Counted from the first letter of the stretch, positions 36,284-45,283 are shown. The stretch is DNA of 64,000 bases from Devosia sp. XK-2 (GCF_037113415.1 NZ_CP146608.1:2004501-2068500), one strand, 5' to 3'. The notes: a model not told the origin generated them from the sequence alone. Numbers and translations: made by a program.

Positions 36284-36937
36284 ATGCAGATGCCGAGCAC
36301 CAAGACACTCTATACATATTGGAACACGATTCGGGGTTCCCGTAGCGCTCCGGACCGCCGCGATATCGACCCCACGCGCATTCGTGAGGCTCTGGCCAAC
36401 ACCTTCATTCTGGAGCTGGACGAGAGCGACAAGTTTTCGTTCCGCCTGGCCGGTTCGCATTTGTGCACCAGCTATTGCCGGGAGTTGAAGGGCCGGTCCT
36501 TCTCCGCGCTCTGGCACGATCGCGATGGCGACGCAATGGACACGCTTATTCGCGCGGTCACCGAGGACCATGCGGTCGCACTGGTCACCTTCCAGGGGAC
36601 AACGGCACTCCACACCAAGGTGAGTTTCGAAACCATCCTGATGCCGCTGCGGCACAATGGCTCGACCCATACCCGCATTCTGGGCGCCATGTCGGCGCTC
36701 GAAGAGCCCTATTGGCTTGGCGTGCAGCCGATTGTCGAGCAGCGCATTACCGGCCTCCGCCTGATCTGGCCGGACGAAATTTCAGCCGAAGAGACCGCCC
36801 GGGATGTTTTGGCCAATGTGGTCAACGACACCGAATTCGCCCCCGCTGCGACCCCATCCGGCATGCCGACCACGGTCTATGGCCGCACGGCGCGCCGCTA
36901 TGCGCATCTGGCGGTGATCGACGGCGGGCGCAACTAA
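36284..36937 (+). CDS. PAS-domain protein (PAS_5 family)
   Basis: About 217 residues from the ATG at 36284; ATGs at 36269 and 36290 are alternatives and no site has a strong SD. The LYTYWNTIRGSRSAPDRRDIDP opening and FRLAGSHLCTSYCRELKGRSFSALW core are typical of the alphaproteobacterial PAS_5 family, small stand-alone PAS proteins of unknown signal and partner. No output domain is present. The gene is divergent from the rhomboid gene. Confidence 0.85.
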   Translation: MQMPSTKTLYTYWNTIRGSRSAPDRRDIDPTRIREALANTFILELDESDKFSFRLAGSHLCTSYCRELKGRSFSALWHDRDGDAMDTLIRAVTEDHAVALVTFQGTTALHTKVSFETILMPLRHNGSTHTRILGAMSALEEPYWLGVQPIVEQRITGLRLIWPDEISAEETARDVLANVVNDTEFAPAATPSGMPTTVYGRTARRYAHLAVIDGGRN

Positions 36938-37153
36938 CGGCCACGCCGCTCGGGGGCGCCCCGCATTCCCCGCTCGCGCCGGACGGCTGCAAGCATTTCC
37001 TCGCCAAATCCAAATCAGTCCGGCATCGTCGCCAAATGCCAGATAAATCAGGTCGGCTTTGATCTTTCTGATCGCCCCTAATTCTCATCAAGCGTTAACC
37101 AAGAACAGCTAACGTTGCTGTGGTTTTCCCCAGTGCGTGGAACAGGTTGACGC

Positions 37154-37786
37154 ATGCTCAGTGACGACATTTCTGCTCCACAGACCCTCCCCGGCCTGCA
37201 TACCAATGCGGGCGAGAGGCGTTTTCAGCGCGTGAAAGTGTCGATTCTGGGTCGCTACATGCTCGCCGATCGTCGCGAATTCCCCTGCCAGGTGCTGGCC
37301 ATGTCGCCCGGCGATGCCGTGGTCATTGCCCCCGTTCCCGGCATTGTCGGCGAACGTATCATCGCCTATCTCGACCATCTGGGCCGTATCGAGGGCACCA
37401 TCCTCTCCCAGGTCGATGGTGGTTTCGTCATGGATATTGCCGCTTCGCCCCGCAAGCGCGACAAGATGGCGGCCCAACTGACATGGCTGGCCAACAAGGA
37501 TATCCTGAACCTTCCCGAAGACCGGCGCCACGAACGCGTTGTGCCCGATATTCGTCACTCGACGGTCGTTCTCGATGACGGCCGCCGCTACAATTGCAAG
37601 ATCATCGATATCTCGCTCTCCGGCGCCGCTGTCGAACTCGATGTGCGCCCGGCCATGGGCACGCCGATTACGCTGGGCCGCATGCGCGCCCGTGTCGTCC
37701 GCCACTTCCAGAACGGCGTGGCCGTCGAATTCGTGGCTGCCCAGGAAATGCTCACCGTGGTGCAGCAGAACCTGCGCATGAACTAG
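37154..37786 (+). CDS. Double PilZ-domain protein, likely cyclic-di-GMP receptor
   Basis: 210 residues with two PilZ-like modules. The second (about 118-205) has an intact cyclic-di-GMP signature: RxxxR in RRHER and DxSxxG in DISLSG. The first has RRFQR but lacks the D/N-x-S-x-x-G motif, so it probably does not bind ligand. The gene lies 185 bases upstream of a LapG-like peptidase gene on the same strand, an arrangement that suggests biofilm control, though direct interaction is only inferred. Confidence 0.9.
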   Translation: MLSDDISAPQTLPGLHTNAGERRFQRVKVSILGRYMLADRREFPCQVLAMSPGDAVVIAPVPGIVGERIIAYLDHLGRIEGTILSQVDGGFVMDIAASPRKRDKMAAQLTWLANKDILNLPEDRRHERVVPDIRHSTVVLDDGRRYNCKIIDISLSGAAVELDVRPAMGTPITLGRMRARVVRHFQNGVAVEFVAAQEMLTVVQQNLRMN

Positions 37787-37943
37787 GGCCAGCGCCCCCA
37801 GCCTCCATTGCGGACAGCGCCAATGCCCGGTCGGGGCGGGCACGCCGCCGTCCAAACATGGTCAACAAATCCCTACAAGCATCGATAAAACACGCATAAA
37901 AACTGCGTGGCACTTTTCGGATCGGGGCAATGGGACGGCCCTA

Positions 37944-37970
37944 GTGTGATCTCCATCAGGGAGATTACAC
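37944..37970 (+). promoter_or_regulatory. Leader hairpin enclosing the ribosome-binding site of the 37972 gene
   Basis: Bases 37944-37954 pair with 37960-37970 in an 11-base stem with one G-U pair and a 5-base loop. The SD GGGAG (37959-37963) sits in the loop end and 3' arm, and the stem ends one base before the ATG. The structure is direct from sequence; regulatory effect is inferred. Confidence 0.6.
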
Positions 37971-37971
37971 C

Positions 37972-38595
37972 ATGGCTTTCAACAAGAAGGGACTGCTGAC
38001 AGGGCTGCTGATTGCTCTGTTCGCAATTGCCCCGGCTGCACCAAGCGCGGCACTCGACCTCACCAATATTGCCTTCATCCAGACCCATGCGGGCACGACG
38101 TCCATACCGGTGGGGCACCTTGAATTCTGCAAGTCCAATCCCGGTGAATGCCGCGCCTATGACCGCGTGGTGCCAGCCACTATCCTGGATGACCACAACT
38201 GGCAGCAGCTGGTCTCCGTCAACGCCTATTACAACCAGAATGTCGTGCCGGTCACCGACCAGGACCTCTACAAGGTCGCCGAGTTCTGGACCTATCCCAA
38301 TGGCTATGGCGATTGCGAAGACTTTGCCCTCGCCAAGCGCCGCGACCTGATCAATTCCGGCTGGCACCCGAGCACGCTGATGATTGCAGTGGTCAAGGAG
38401 AGCAATGGCGACGGCCACGCTGTGTTGCTGGCCCGCACCGACCGCGGCGACCTGGTGCTCGACAACCAGGACGGTACCATTCGCCTCTGGAGCGACACGC
38501 CCTACAAATACATCAAGCGCCAGTCACAGGCCAATGCCGGCCAGTGGGTCGACATGATCGACGATCGCGTTCTGGTCGTCGCCGCCAACAATTAA
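37972..38595 (+). CDS. Transglutaminase-like cysteine peptidase (BTLCP, peptidase C93), secreted
   Basis: 207 residues with a signal peptide (hydrophobic 8-22, cleavage near SAALD). Triad Cys115 (GYGDCEDFAL), His149 (GDGHAV) and Asp164 (VLDNQDG) matches the LapG family. It is paralogous to the gene at 6305-6868 but longer at the N-terminus. A double PilZ gene precedes it, and a strong terminator follows. Its SD is in an 11-base-pair hairpin adjoining the ATG, so its translation may be controlled. Confidence 0.92.
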   Translation: MAFNKKGLLTGLLIALFAIAPAAPSAALDLTNIAFIQTHAGTTSIPVGHLEFCKSNPGECRAYDRVVPATILDDHNWQQLVSVNAYYNQNVVPVTDQDLYKVAEFWTYPNGYGDCEDFALAKRRDLINSGWHPSTLMIAVVKESNGDGHAVLLARTDRGDLVLDNQDGTIRLWSDTPYKYIKRQSQANAGQWVDMIDDRVLVVAANN

Positions 38596-38643
38596 GAGTT
38601 TCCGGACCCCGCCCCAAAGCCTATCCCTGATAGGGGTCTGAAG

Positions 38644-38681
38644 AGCAAGGCCGGCTGCGCGAAAGCACAGCCGGCCTTGCT
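38644..38681. terminator. Bidirectional terminator between convergent genes
   Basis: The 14-base arms at 38644-38657 and 38668-38681 pair perfectly around a 10-base interior that can fold further with a GAAA tetraloop. It lies between the LapG-like gene and the convergent 106-residue membrane protein gene. Confidence 0.88.
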
Positions 38682-38702
38682 GTTTCCGGCTGTTGCCGCG
38701 CC

Positions 38703-39023
38703 CTAGTAGCGCAGGGCCACATAGACGCTCATGAACAACAGGCCCGTAATGAAGGCCCAGCCGAACGCCACCAGTGCCGAAATCAGTACCGAGGGCATCG
38801 AGATGGTGCCGTCTTCTTCATGGCTCCAGCCGACCTGGAGCAGAATATACGGGCCGCAAACAAAGCTCATGACCAGATTGCCGAGCGAGGCCAGGTAGGA
38901 CGCCCCGTCCCAGCGCAGCATCGCCTGTTGCCTGGTGACCCATTGATACAAATGAGTGCCGGCACCGGCCGTACACAGCCCCACCCCGATGATGAATGCC
39001 GCAAGCAGAAGTTCCCTGGCCAT
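38703..39023 (-). CDS. Small three-span membrane protein, unknown function
   Basis: 106 residues with three hydrophobic segments (about 4-24, 45-67 and 78-102) and a short polar loop containing HEEDG between the second and third. No catalytic motif is visible. It lies tail to tail with the LapG-like gene, and the next + strand gene begins 102 bases to the right. No named family recognised. Confidence 0.78.
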   Translation of the reverse strand: MARELLLAAFIIGVGLCTAGAGTHLYQWVTRQQAMLRWDGASYLASLGNLVMSFVCGPYILLQVGWSHEEDGTISMPSVLISALVAFGWAFITGLLFMSVYVALRY

Positions 39024-39125
39024 GCCCGTCCCCGTACCTATGCTGCAGATATTTACCTTTTGTTAAGCATATTGCTCGCCCTAATGGCTGTCACCCCGAA
39101 GCGAGAATTCTGGTTAATTTCCACC

Positions 39126-39812
39126 ATGGCGGCCCCTCACTCCCCTGCGAACGCTGCCCCAGGCGGGAAAAGCCACCTCGCCTATAATCTGGCCGGCATT
39201 GCCGTTCTGGTGCTGCTGCTTGCCGTTGGGCTGGCCTATGCCATTGACGAACTCAATCGAACCAACCGCCGGCCGCCACCACAATTGGCAGACGCAAATC
39301 CCATCCTCCAGACCGTGGCCGGCCGCGAATTGCGCATTCCGCAGAACTGGTTTCGCTATGGCGAACACATCAAGCCCGGCTTTGTCAGCCAGGTTGATCT
39401 TGCCTTTGCGCTGCCATTGGAAGCGGATCAACCACCACTGCCGGTCGAGGTGACCTTGATGTCGAAAACCGGCACGCGCGCCAGCAGCGCCCTGCTCGAC
39501 GCCGTCTACCTGCACCAGTTTGCCGATGACGTGGCGGGCGGCATTCCAGGGCTCGTCGGAAAGCCCCTGCTCGCGGCCGATGGATATGCGGGGGAAACAG
39601 TATGGTACGATCCGCTCTCGCCCGCACCCTTTGTCGCCAAATGCGCGACAGCGCCCGATCCAAGCAGGCCGGACCGATGCATCAGAACCATTCATCTGCC
39701 CAATGGGCTGGCCGCGGTTCTAAACTTCGACGCTCAGGCCCTTGCGGCCTGGAAGCAGTTCGACACCGAACTGGCCCTGTGGCTGGGCCAGATCGGCGCA
39801 TTGGACGATTAG
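39126..39812 (+). CDS. Membrane-anchored protein of unknown function
   Basis: 228 residues from the ATG at 39126; longer frames reaching 38820 overlap the opposite-strand gene and are spurious. A polar N-terminus (about 1-20) is followed by a hydrophobic segment (about 21-43) and then a soluble, probably periplasmic domain of about 180 residues with two close cysteines (KCATAPDPSRPDRCIRT). It resembles the small inner-membrane proteins of Rhizobiales of unknown role. Its stop overlaps the convergent DUF3126 stop. Confidence 0.82.
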   Translation: MAAPHSPANAAPGGKSHLAYNLAGIAVLVLLLAVGLAYAIDELNRTNRRPPPQLADANPILQTVAGRELRIPQNWFRYGEHIKPGFVSQVDLAFALPLEADQPPLPVEVTLMSKTGTRASSALLDAVYLHQFADDVAGGIPGLVGKPLLAADGYAGETVWYDPLSPAPFVAKCATAPDPSRPDRCIRTIHLPNGLAAVLNFDAQALAAWKQFDTELALWLGQIGALDD

Positions 39813-40027
39813 TCGATATCGTCCAGGTCGATATCCAGGATCGACATGGAAAACATGTAGGATTTGTCGCCATCTTCATCATCGAGATGGATCAGGCCGA
39901 TGGACTCCTCGCCAATGAACACTTCAACGGAATCGTTCAGCTTGGCCCGCGGACGGACGTCGATATTGCGATTGTTGAAGGTGCGCTGCAGAAACTTCTG
40001 CAGCTTGATGATTTCGGGGTGGTTCAC
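39809..40027 (-). CDS. DUF3126 family protein
   Basis: 72 residues, acidic at the C-terminus (SILDIDLDDID), with the family layout MNHPEIIKLQKFLQ, NIDVRPRAKLNDSVEVFIGEESIGLIHLDDEDGDKSYMF. DUF3126 proteins are small soluble alphaproteobacterial proteins of unknown function. It shares three bases with the convergent gene and is upstream of the cysE gene's terminus on the same strand, with a 115-base gap. Confidence 0.9.
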   Translation of the reverse strand: MNHPEIIKLQKFLQRTFNNRNIDVRPRAKLNDSVEVFIGEESIGLIHLDDEDGDKSYMFSMSILDIDLDDID

Positions 40028-40142
40028 GGGAACACGTCCTGCTGATTGCGTTGAGCCGGCAATCTAGTGTCTAGACGGGCGCTGACAACCCCTGCTCACG
40101 GCAATTTAGCGGGAACAACCGGCCCGAGCGCCTTGCCCGAGG

Positions 40143-40970
40143 CTATTTTCCCTTATTGTGCACCAGCACCATTTGATCCATGACCAGGGCCGGCTGTGCA
40201 CAACCGGCTTCACCGATCACCTTGGCTGGCACGCCTGCCACAGTGGTCCGCGACGGCACGTCCTTGAGCACGACCGAACCGGCGCCGACCCGGCTGCAAT
40301 CGCCAACCTTGATATTGCCGAGCACCTTGGCGCCCGCCCCAATCAACACGCCGTTGCCGATCTTGGGATGACGGTCCTGATCGGCCTTGCCGGTGCCGCC
40401 CAGGGTCACGTTCTGCAGGATTGAGACATTGTCGCCCACCACCGCCGTTTCACCGATCACAAGGCCGGTGCCGTGATCGAGCATGATCCCCCGCCCCATG
40501 GGCACGGCCGGATTGATATCGACCTGGAAGACCTGGCTGGACCGGCTTTGCAGGTACAGCGCAAAGTCACGGCGCCCATCCCGATGCATGGCATGGGCGA
40601 AGCGGTGGGTCTGGATGGCCTGATAGCCCTTGAAATACAACAGCGGCTCGATAGCCCGGTGGCAGGCCGGGTCGCGCTCCAGGGTCGCGGCCAGATCGAC
40701 CCGCGCCGCCTGGGCGATATCGGGGTGGTCCCGCAGCGTTTCAGCAAAGGCCTGGCGGATCATGTCGGCCGAAACATCTTCATGATCGAGCCGCGTCGCC
40801 AGGCGATGCGCCAGCGCGTCTTCCAGCGTTTCGTGGTTCAGAACATTGGCGAGAACCAGATTGGCCAGAAACGGCTCATTGTCGAGCACCTGCTGCGCCC
40901 CGGCACGCACGGCTTCCCAAACCGGGTCCACAGTCTGGATCAGGGTCGACTTCTTGGGAATGCCGTTCAT
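40143..40970 (-). CDS. cysE: Serine O-acetyltransferase
   Basis: 275 residues from the ATG at 40968-40970, with GGAG upstream; an extension to 41030 is not needed. N-terminal helical bundle (about 1-140), then the left-handed beta-helix of hexapeptide repeats with the catalytic MLDHGTGLVIGETAVVG and GTGKADQDRHPKIG. It transfers acetyl from acetyl-CoA to serine, giving O-acetylserine for cysteine synthesis. The C-terminal tail after the beta-helix is about 35 residues, normal for the family. Confidence 0.96.
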   Translation of the reverse strand: MNGIPKKSTLIQTVDPVWEAVRAGAQQVLDNEPFLANLVLANVLNHETLEDALAHRLATRLDHEDVSADMIRQAFAETLRDHPDIAQAARVDLAATLERDPACHRAIEPLLYFKGYQAIQTHRFAHAMHRDGRRDFALYLQSRSSQVFQVDINPAVPMGRGIMLDHGTGLVIGETAVVGDNVSILQNVTLGGTGKADQDRHPKIGNGVLIGAGAKVLGNIKVGDCSRVGAGSVVLKDVPSRTTVAGVPAKVIGEAGCAQPALVMDQMVLVHNKGK

Positions 40971-41051
40971 CGCGCGAGTCTCCGCTTCATCGATAAATGA
41001 CGATATAAGGCAGATTGTTCCGTCAATCAAAGCCTAAGCTGGGTCATTGGT

Positions 41052-41822
41052 TCACGAGATCGGCAGATTGGGGGCATGCTTGCCCAAAAAGGCCAAGGCA
41101 GCAGCCTTGAACACTTTATCGCCCGTTGCCCGCATGTGGTCGCGCTTGGGGATGACGACAGCCTCGCCTTGCGGCAACAGCTCCGCCAGAGCGTCAGCGC
41201 CGCCCGCCATTTCGTCGGCCTCGCCCACAGCCACCAGGGACGGAACATCGATCCGCCGCACATCCGCGCGAGCCATGGGTTGGCGCGACGTTTCCATGCA
41301 GGCCGCCAACGCCTCCCGATCAGAGCCGGTATGGTCGGCGAAAATACGGAACTGCCGGGCGGTGGGATGTGTGAGATCGGACAAATCGGGCGCCCGCAAT
41401 CCGGCAATAATGTCATTGCCGTCGGTCAGCCCATTGATCAGGTTCATGCCCATGCCGCCAAAAATCACCGCCGCAACCCGCTCGGGATGAGCAAAAGCCA
41501 TAAAGGCGGTGATCCGCGCACCCATGGAATAGCCGAGGACCGCGGCCTTCTCGATCCCCAGATGATCGAGCAACGCAACAGCATCTTCTGCCATTTGCGC
41601 AGGCGAATAGAATTCGGGATCGTGCGGTTTGTCCGAAAGGCCATGCCCACGATTATCCAGAGTGATCGTCTGATAGCCGGCGCCGTTCAGCGTTTCCACC
41701 CAGCCTGTATCGACCCAATTGACCTTGCCGCTCGAGGCGAACCCGTGAATGAGCAGCACCGGAAAGCCTTCGCCGCTGACCTCATAGGCAAGCGACAGTC
41801 CCGATGTGGTGAAATGGGGCAT
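41052..41822 (-). CDS. Alpha/beta-fold hydrolase
   Basis: 256 residues from the ATG at 41820-41822 with AGAGGA upstream; the longer frame to 41951 overlaps the divergent zinc-finger gene. Features: LIHGFASSG oxyanion region, VLGYSMGARI with the nucleophile Ser in G-x-S-x-G, and a late ITLDNRGHG/…KRDHM acid and His. The substrate is not predictable. Divergent from the zinc-ribbon gene. Confidence 0.93.
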   Translation of the reverse strand: MPHFTTSGLSLAYEVSGEGFPVLLIHGFASSGKVNWVDTGWVETLNGAGYQTITLDNRGHGLSDKPHDPEFYSPAQMAEDAVALLDHLGIEKAAVLGYSMGARITAFMAFAHPERVAAVIFGGMGMNLINGLTDGNDIIAGLRAPDLSDLTHPTARQFRIFADHTGSDREALAACMETSRQPMARADVRRIDVPSLVAVGEADEMAGGADALAELLPQGEAVVIPKRDHMRATGDKVFKAAALAFLGKHAPNLPIS

Positions 41823-41952
41823 GAAACATCCTCTTGTTGCCAGGCCGGGTTTTGCGGCTTCGGACTGCAAAATCAAGCACCCCTTTGCCCTTTTCTTGCC
41901 ATGGGGGTTTGGATATGGTCGCGCCAAATCAAACACCATCCAGGTTTCCACA

Positions 41953-42198
41953 ATGGCACACGGCTCGACCCCGCATTTTCACAATTCCGAAGGCCTGCGC
42001 AGCATCGAGATCGGCTCCAAGGAATTCCAGTGCGTCGGCGCCCTGCCCCCATTCGACCACCCGCATGTGTTCTTGGACATGGGCAAGGACGATGAAATCG
42101 TCTGCCCCTATTGCTCCACGCTCTACATCTACAAGGCCGAACTCGGCGACGGCCACGCCAATCCCCCCTCGGCCATTTTCAAGACCGAAGCCGCCTGA
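41953..42198 (+). CDS. Small zinc-ribbon protein (NDUFS6-like)
   Basis: 81 residues from the ATG at 41953. Cys in FQCVGALPPFDHPHVFLDMG, then IVCPYCSTLYIYKAE give a Cys, His, Cys-Cys zinc site as in the short alphaproteobacterial relatives of the complex I subunit NDUFS6. Such proteins are often listed as zinc-finger domain-containing proteins. It is followed after nine bases by the FAD monooxygenase gene, but a functional link is not evident. Confidence 0.88.
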   Translation: MAHGSTPHFHNSEGLRSIEIGSKEFQCVGALPPFDHPHVFLDMGKDDEIVCPYCSTLYIYKAELGDGHANPPSAIFKTEAA

Positions 42199-42206
42199 GC
42201 GTCATC

Positions 42207-43385
42207 ATGCCCGCAACGGGCCGTAGCTATATTATTGCGGGTGCCGGTATTACCGGCATGACCATGGCGCTCGCTCTGGCCAAGTTCGGCGCCACGATCG
42301 TCTTGCTTGAGCGCAGTGCCACTATTCAGGAATTCGGGGCGGGCCTGCAGATCAGCCCGAATGCGCGCCGCATTCTGGATAGGCTTGGCCTAAGCGACGC
42401 GCTCGACCAGGTGAGCCTCGAGCCCGAGGCCCTCGACGTCTACCCCCAGGGCAGCCGGCGTCCGCTGATCAGTATGGAGCTGGGCGCCATTATGCGCGAA
42501 CGGTTCGGCGCACCCTATGCCGTCATGCACCGAGCCGATTTGGCCGACGTGCTCTACAAAGCCTGCCGGCGCTTCGCCAATATCGATATCGTGTTTGGTG
42601 TGCGCGATTGGGACGTGGTCTCCCACGCGCGTGGGGTCACCGTCGCCGTGGATGAGGCCAATGGACAGAGCCGGACGGCAAGGGCGGCCGGCTTTATTGG
42701 CGCCGATGGCGTCCATTCCAAAACGCGGCTGGCAGCGCTCGATGGCCCGCCCGCCCAATTCCGCAACCGTATCGCCTGGCGCCGTCTTGTGCCTTTTGAC
42801 GCCGTCGCCGATGAGATCGCACCGGACCGGGTGTCGGTCTTTTTCGGCAGCGGCTTCCACCTTGTCTGCTACCCCCTGCCGCACCGGCGCCAGGTCAATC
42901 TCGCCTTGTTCATGCCAGGCCAGATGCCCAAGGACGGCGCCCAGCCGAAACCAGTCGATCCTGGACCAAAGGCAGGCGCCATCCTGGCGGCGGAGGGCGA
43001 TGAATGGACACCCTGGCCGATGTACACGGTCGAAACGCCCCTCTGGCACCAGGGAAATATCGGCCTTGCCGGCGACGCCGCCCACGCCATGGTGCCATTC
43101 CAGGCCCAGGGCGCAGCCATGGGCATAGAGGACGCAGCCACCCTTGCTCCACTGCTGGCGGGAACCGAAACCGCCGAAGCCGCCTTTTCCCGCTATGCCG
43201 AAATGCGTAAGCCGCGCGCCAGCCGCGTTGCCGCGCTTTCGGCTGAAAATGGCCGTATCTTCCATATGCCCTGGCCGCTGAGCCTGGCCCGGGACACGGT
43301 TATGCGCCTACAGGGGCCCCGGGCGCACCTGAACCGGCTCGACTGGATTTACGCCCATGACCTGGGGGACACTTCCCCGTCATAG
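42207..43385 (+). CDS. FAD-dependent aromatic monooxygenase-like protein
   Basis: 392 residues from the ATG at 42207; a longer frame to 42111 overlaps the zinc-ribbon gene. The dinucleotide motif AGAGITGM is near the N-terminus, DG in IGADGVHSKTR is the second FAD contact, and the GD motif is in GLAGDAAHAMVPFQAQGAAMG. The family hydroxylates aromatic substrates such as salicylate using NAD(P)H and O2. A relative with another role is possible. No aromatic pathway genes are adjacent. Confidence 0.9.
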   Translation: MPATGRSYIIAGAGITGMTMALALAKFGATIVLLERSATIQEFGAGLQISPNARRILDRLGLSDALDQVSLEPEALDVYPQGSRRPLISMELGAIMRERFGAPYAVMHRADLADVLYKACRRFANIDIVFGVRDWDVVSHARGVTVAVDEANGQSRTARAAGFIGADGVHSKTRLAALDGPPAQFRNRIAWRRLVPFDAVADEIAPDRVSVFFGSGFHLVCYPLPHRRQVNLALFMPGQMPKDGAQPKPVDPGPKAGAILAAEGDEWTPWPMYTVETPLWHQGNIGLAGDAAHAMVPFQAQGAAMGIEDAATLAPLLAGTETAEAAFSRYAEMRKPRASRVAALSAENGRIFHMPWPLSLARDTVMRLQGPRAHLNRLDWIYAHDLGDTSPS

Positions 43386-43472
43386 CCGGCCCGGCCTTGC
43401 CTTGACGGTACGTGCCGTGTCAATTGCGTCGCACCATTCCGGTGGAACAAACAAGAAGGCAACACCCACCGC

Positions 43473-44810
43473 ATGCAAGCTGCGATCCGTTCCCGTCTGA
43501 CACTGACCTGCATTCTGATCACCATTCTGATCGACATGATCGGGGTGGGAATCATCGTTCCGGTGCTGCCCGAGCTGCTCGAAGATCTGACCGGCGGCAG
43601 CGTCGCTGAAGCGGCGGTCATCGGCGGCTATCTCGTGTTTGCCTACGCTTTCATGCAATTCGTCTTTTCCCCGGTCCTGGGCAATCTCTCCGATAGGTTC
43701 GGGCGGCGCCCGGTGCTGCTGCTATCGCTGCTCGGGCTGACCTTCGACTACCTGATGATGTCGATCGCCCCCTTCGTGTGGTATCTGTTTGTTGGCCGGA
43801 TCATTGCCGGTATTGCCGGCGCTGCCCTGGCAACCGCCACCGCCTATATGGCCGACATCACCCCGCCGCATAAGCGCACCCACAGATTCGGCCTGATCGG
43901 CGCGGCCTTTGGCCTGGGCTTCATCATCGGGCCGGTCATTGGCGGCGAACTGGGCGAAATCGGCCCGCGCGTGCCCTTCTTTGCCGCCGCGGCCCTGGCC
44001 TTCGGCAACTTCCTGTTCGGCCTGCTGGTCCTGCCCGAAAGCCTTCCCAAGTCCTCGCGACGCAAATTCGACATTCGCCGCGCCAATCCGCTTGGTGCTG
44101 TGCTCGCCCTGAAAAAATACCCGTCGGTCCTGTGGCTGCTGGCAGTGCTGTTTTTCTTCCAGCTTTCGGCCCAGGCGCTGCCGACGGTGTTCAGCTATTT
44201 CACCGTCGAGATGTTCCAGTTCAGCTCTTCGACCATTGGCCGGACGCTGGGCGCCTTTGGCCTGGGCTTTGCCATAAGCCAGGCCGTGCTTGCCGGACCA
44301 CTCTCGCGTGGCATTGGCGAACCGGCGGTCGCCATGATCGGGCTTCTGGCCGCCGTGGCCGCCTTTGCTGGCGTCGCCATGTCTGCCGACGAATATATGC
44401 TCTATCTGTTCATTCTCGTGGGCACGGTCAGCGGCCTCGCGCCGCCGGCCATCAATGGCGTTCTCTCCCGCCAGGTGCCCGACAACAGCCAGGGCGAGCT
44501 GCAGGGTGCCGTCAATGCCGCCAGCTCCCTTGCCACCATCATTGGGCCCCTGGCCGCCACGCAGATCTTCTCCTATTTCACTACCAAGCCCGGATCGGCC
44601 GGATATTTCCCCGGTGCGCCATTCGTCGCGGCCAGCGCCAGCGTGTTCATGGCACTTATTGTCTTTGCCATCGCGGCGTGGCGGTTCGAACTCGGGCGCC
44701 GGCCCAGCGTGGCCGACCATCCCCACGCCCCCGAAATCCCGCCGCCCGGCCAAGTGCGGGTGGCACCGCTGGAAGGTGACGATGACCTTGATAATCCGAA
44801 CGGCAACTGA
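43473..44810 (+). CDS. TetA-type MFS drug exporter
   Basis: 445 residues with about twelve membrane segments. LIDMIGVGIIVPVLPELL at the N-terminus, GNLSDRFGRRPVLLLSLLG (MFS loop 2-3 motif GxxxDRxGRR) and the HRFGLIGAAFGLGFIIGP signature put it in the TetA/TCR drug:H+ antiporter group. It should export a drug or metabolite from the cytoplasm. Whether it gives tetracycline resistance cannot be said; many chromosomal members do not. No adjacent TetR gene is present. The GNAT gene begins inside its end. Confidence 0.9.
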   Translation: MQAAIRSRLTLTCILITILIDMIGVGIIVPVLPELLEDLTGGSVAEAAVIGGYLVFAYAFMQFVFSPVLGNLSDRFGRRPVLLLSLLGLTFDYLMMSIAPFVWYLFVGRIIAGIAGAALATATAYMADITPPHKRTHRFGLIGAAFGLGFIIGPVIGGELGEIGPRVPFFAAAALAFGNFLFGLLVLPESLPKSSRRKFDIRRANPLGAVLALKKYPSVLWLLAVLFFFQLSAQALPTVFSYFTVEMFQFSSSTIGRTLGAFGLGFAISQAVLAGPLSRGIGEPAVAMIGLLAAVAAFAGVAMSADEYMLYLFILVGTVSGLAPPAINGVLSRQVPDNSQGELQGAVNAASSLATIIGPLAATQIFSYFTTKPGSAGYFPGAPFVAASASVFMALIVFAIAAWRFELGRRPSVADHPHAPEIPPPGQVRVAPLEGDDDLDNPNGN

Positions 44811-45270
44811 TGCGGACTGGCCCTCGATCTGGGCCATAATCGAACCGATCATGCGCGAGGGCGAAACATTTTCCCTGCCGCGCGATGGAGACGAGGCCAC
44901 CGCCCGTGCCTATTTTGCTTCTCCCGAAAAGGTCAACTTCGTTGCCGAGGACGATGGGGAGATCCTGGGCGCCAGTTATGTGCGCGCAAACCAGCAGGGT
45001 GGCGGGAGCCATATCGCCAATTGCGGCTATATGACCGCGCCGGCCGCCCGCGGCCGCGGCGTCGCCCGCCTACTATGCGCGCACTCCATCGATTATTGCC
45101 GGACGCAGGGCTTCAAGGGCATCCAGTTCAATTTCGTGGTCTCGACCAACAAGCCAGCCGTCCATCTCTGGCAGAGCCATGGCTTCGAAATTGTCGGCAC
45201 CCTGCCTGGCGCATTCCTTCATCCGGTCCACGGCTACGTGGACAGCTATGTGATGTTCCGCGCACTCTGA
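44782..45270 (+). CDS. GNAT-family N-acetyltransferase
   Basis: 162 residues from the ATG at 44782 with GGAAGG five bases upstream; the start lies inside the exporter gene by 29 bases, so the two are coupled. The acetyl-CoA loop is RGRGVARLLCAHSI, with NFVVSTNKPAVHLWQSHGFEIVG at the C-terminus. It resembles the phosphinothricin/L-amino-acid acetyltransferase branch. A substrate cannot be assigned; coupling to an exporter would suit detoxification, but this is inference. Confidence 0.9.
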   Translation: MTLIIRTATDADWPSIWAIIEPIMREGETFSLPRDGDEATARAYFASPEKVNFVAEDDGEILGASYVRANQQGGGSHIANCGYMTAPAARGRGVARLLCAHSIDYCRTQGFKGIQFNFVVSTNKPAVHLWQSHGFEIVGTLPGAFLHPVHGYVDSYVMFRAL

Positions 45271-45283
45271 ACCCGCCGGCGGT

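Noticed and set aside
38820..39125. N-terminal extension of the 39126 gene
   Set aside because: It overlaps the minus-strand membrane protein gene, and the ATG at 39126 gives a sensible topology.
43402..43423. TTGAC/GTCAA inverted repeat upstream of the TetA-type exporter, considered as a repressor site
   Set aside because: Only five bases per arm, no adjacent TetR gene and no -10 box at the right distance; too weak to call.
43473..44810. Acquired tetracycline resistance gene
   Set aside because: The protein belongs to the TetA/TCR group, but it has local composition and no mobile element or TetR partner, so a general exporter is the safer call.
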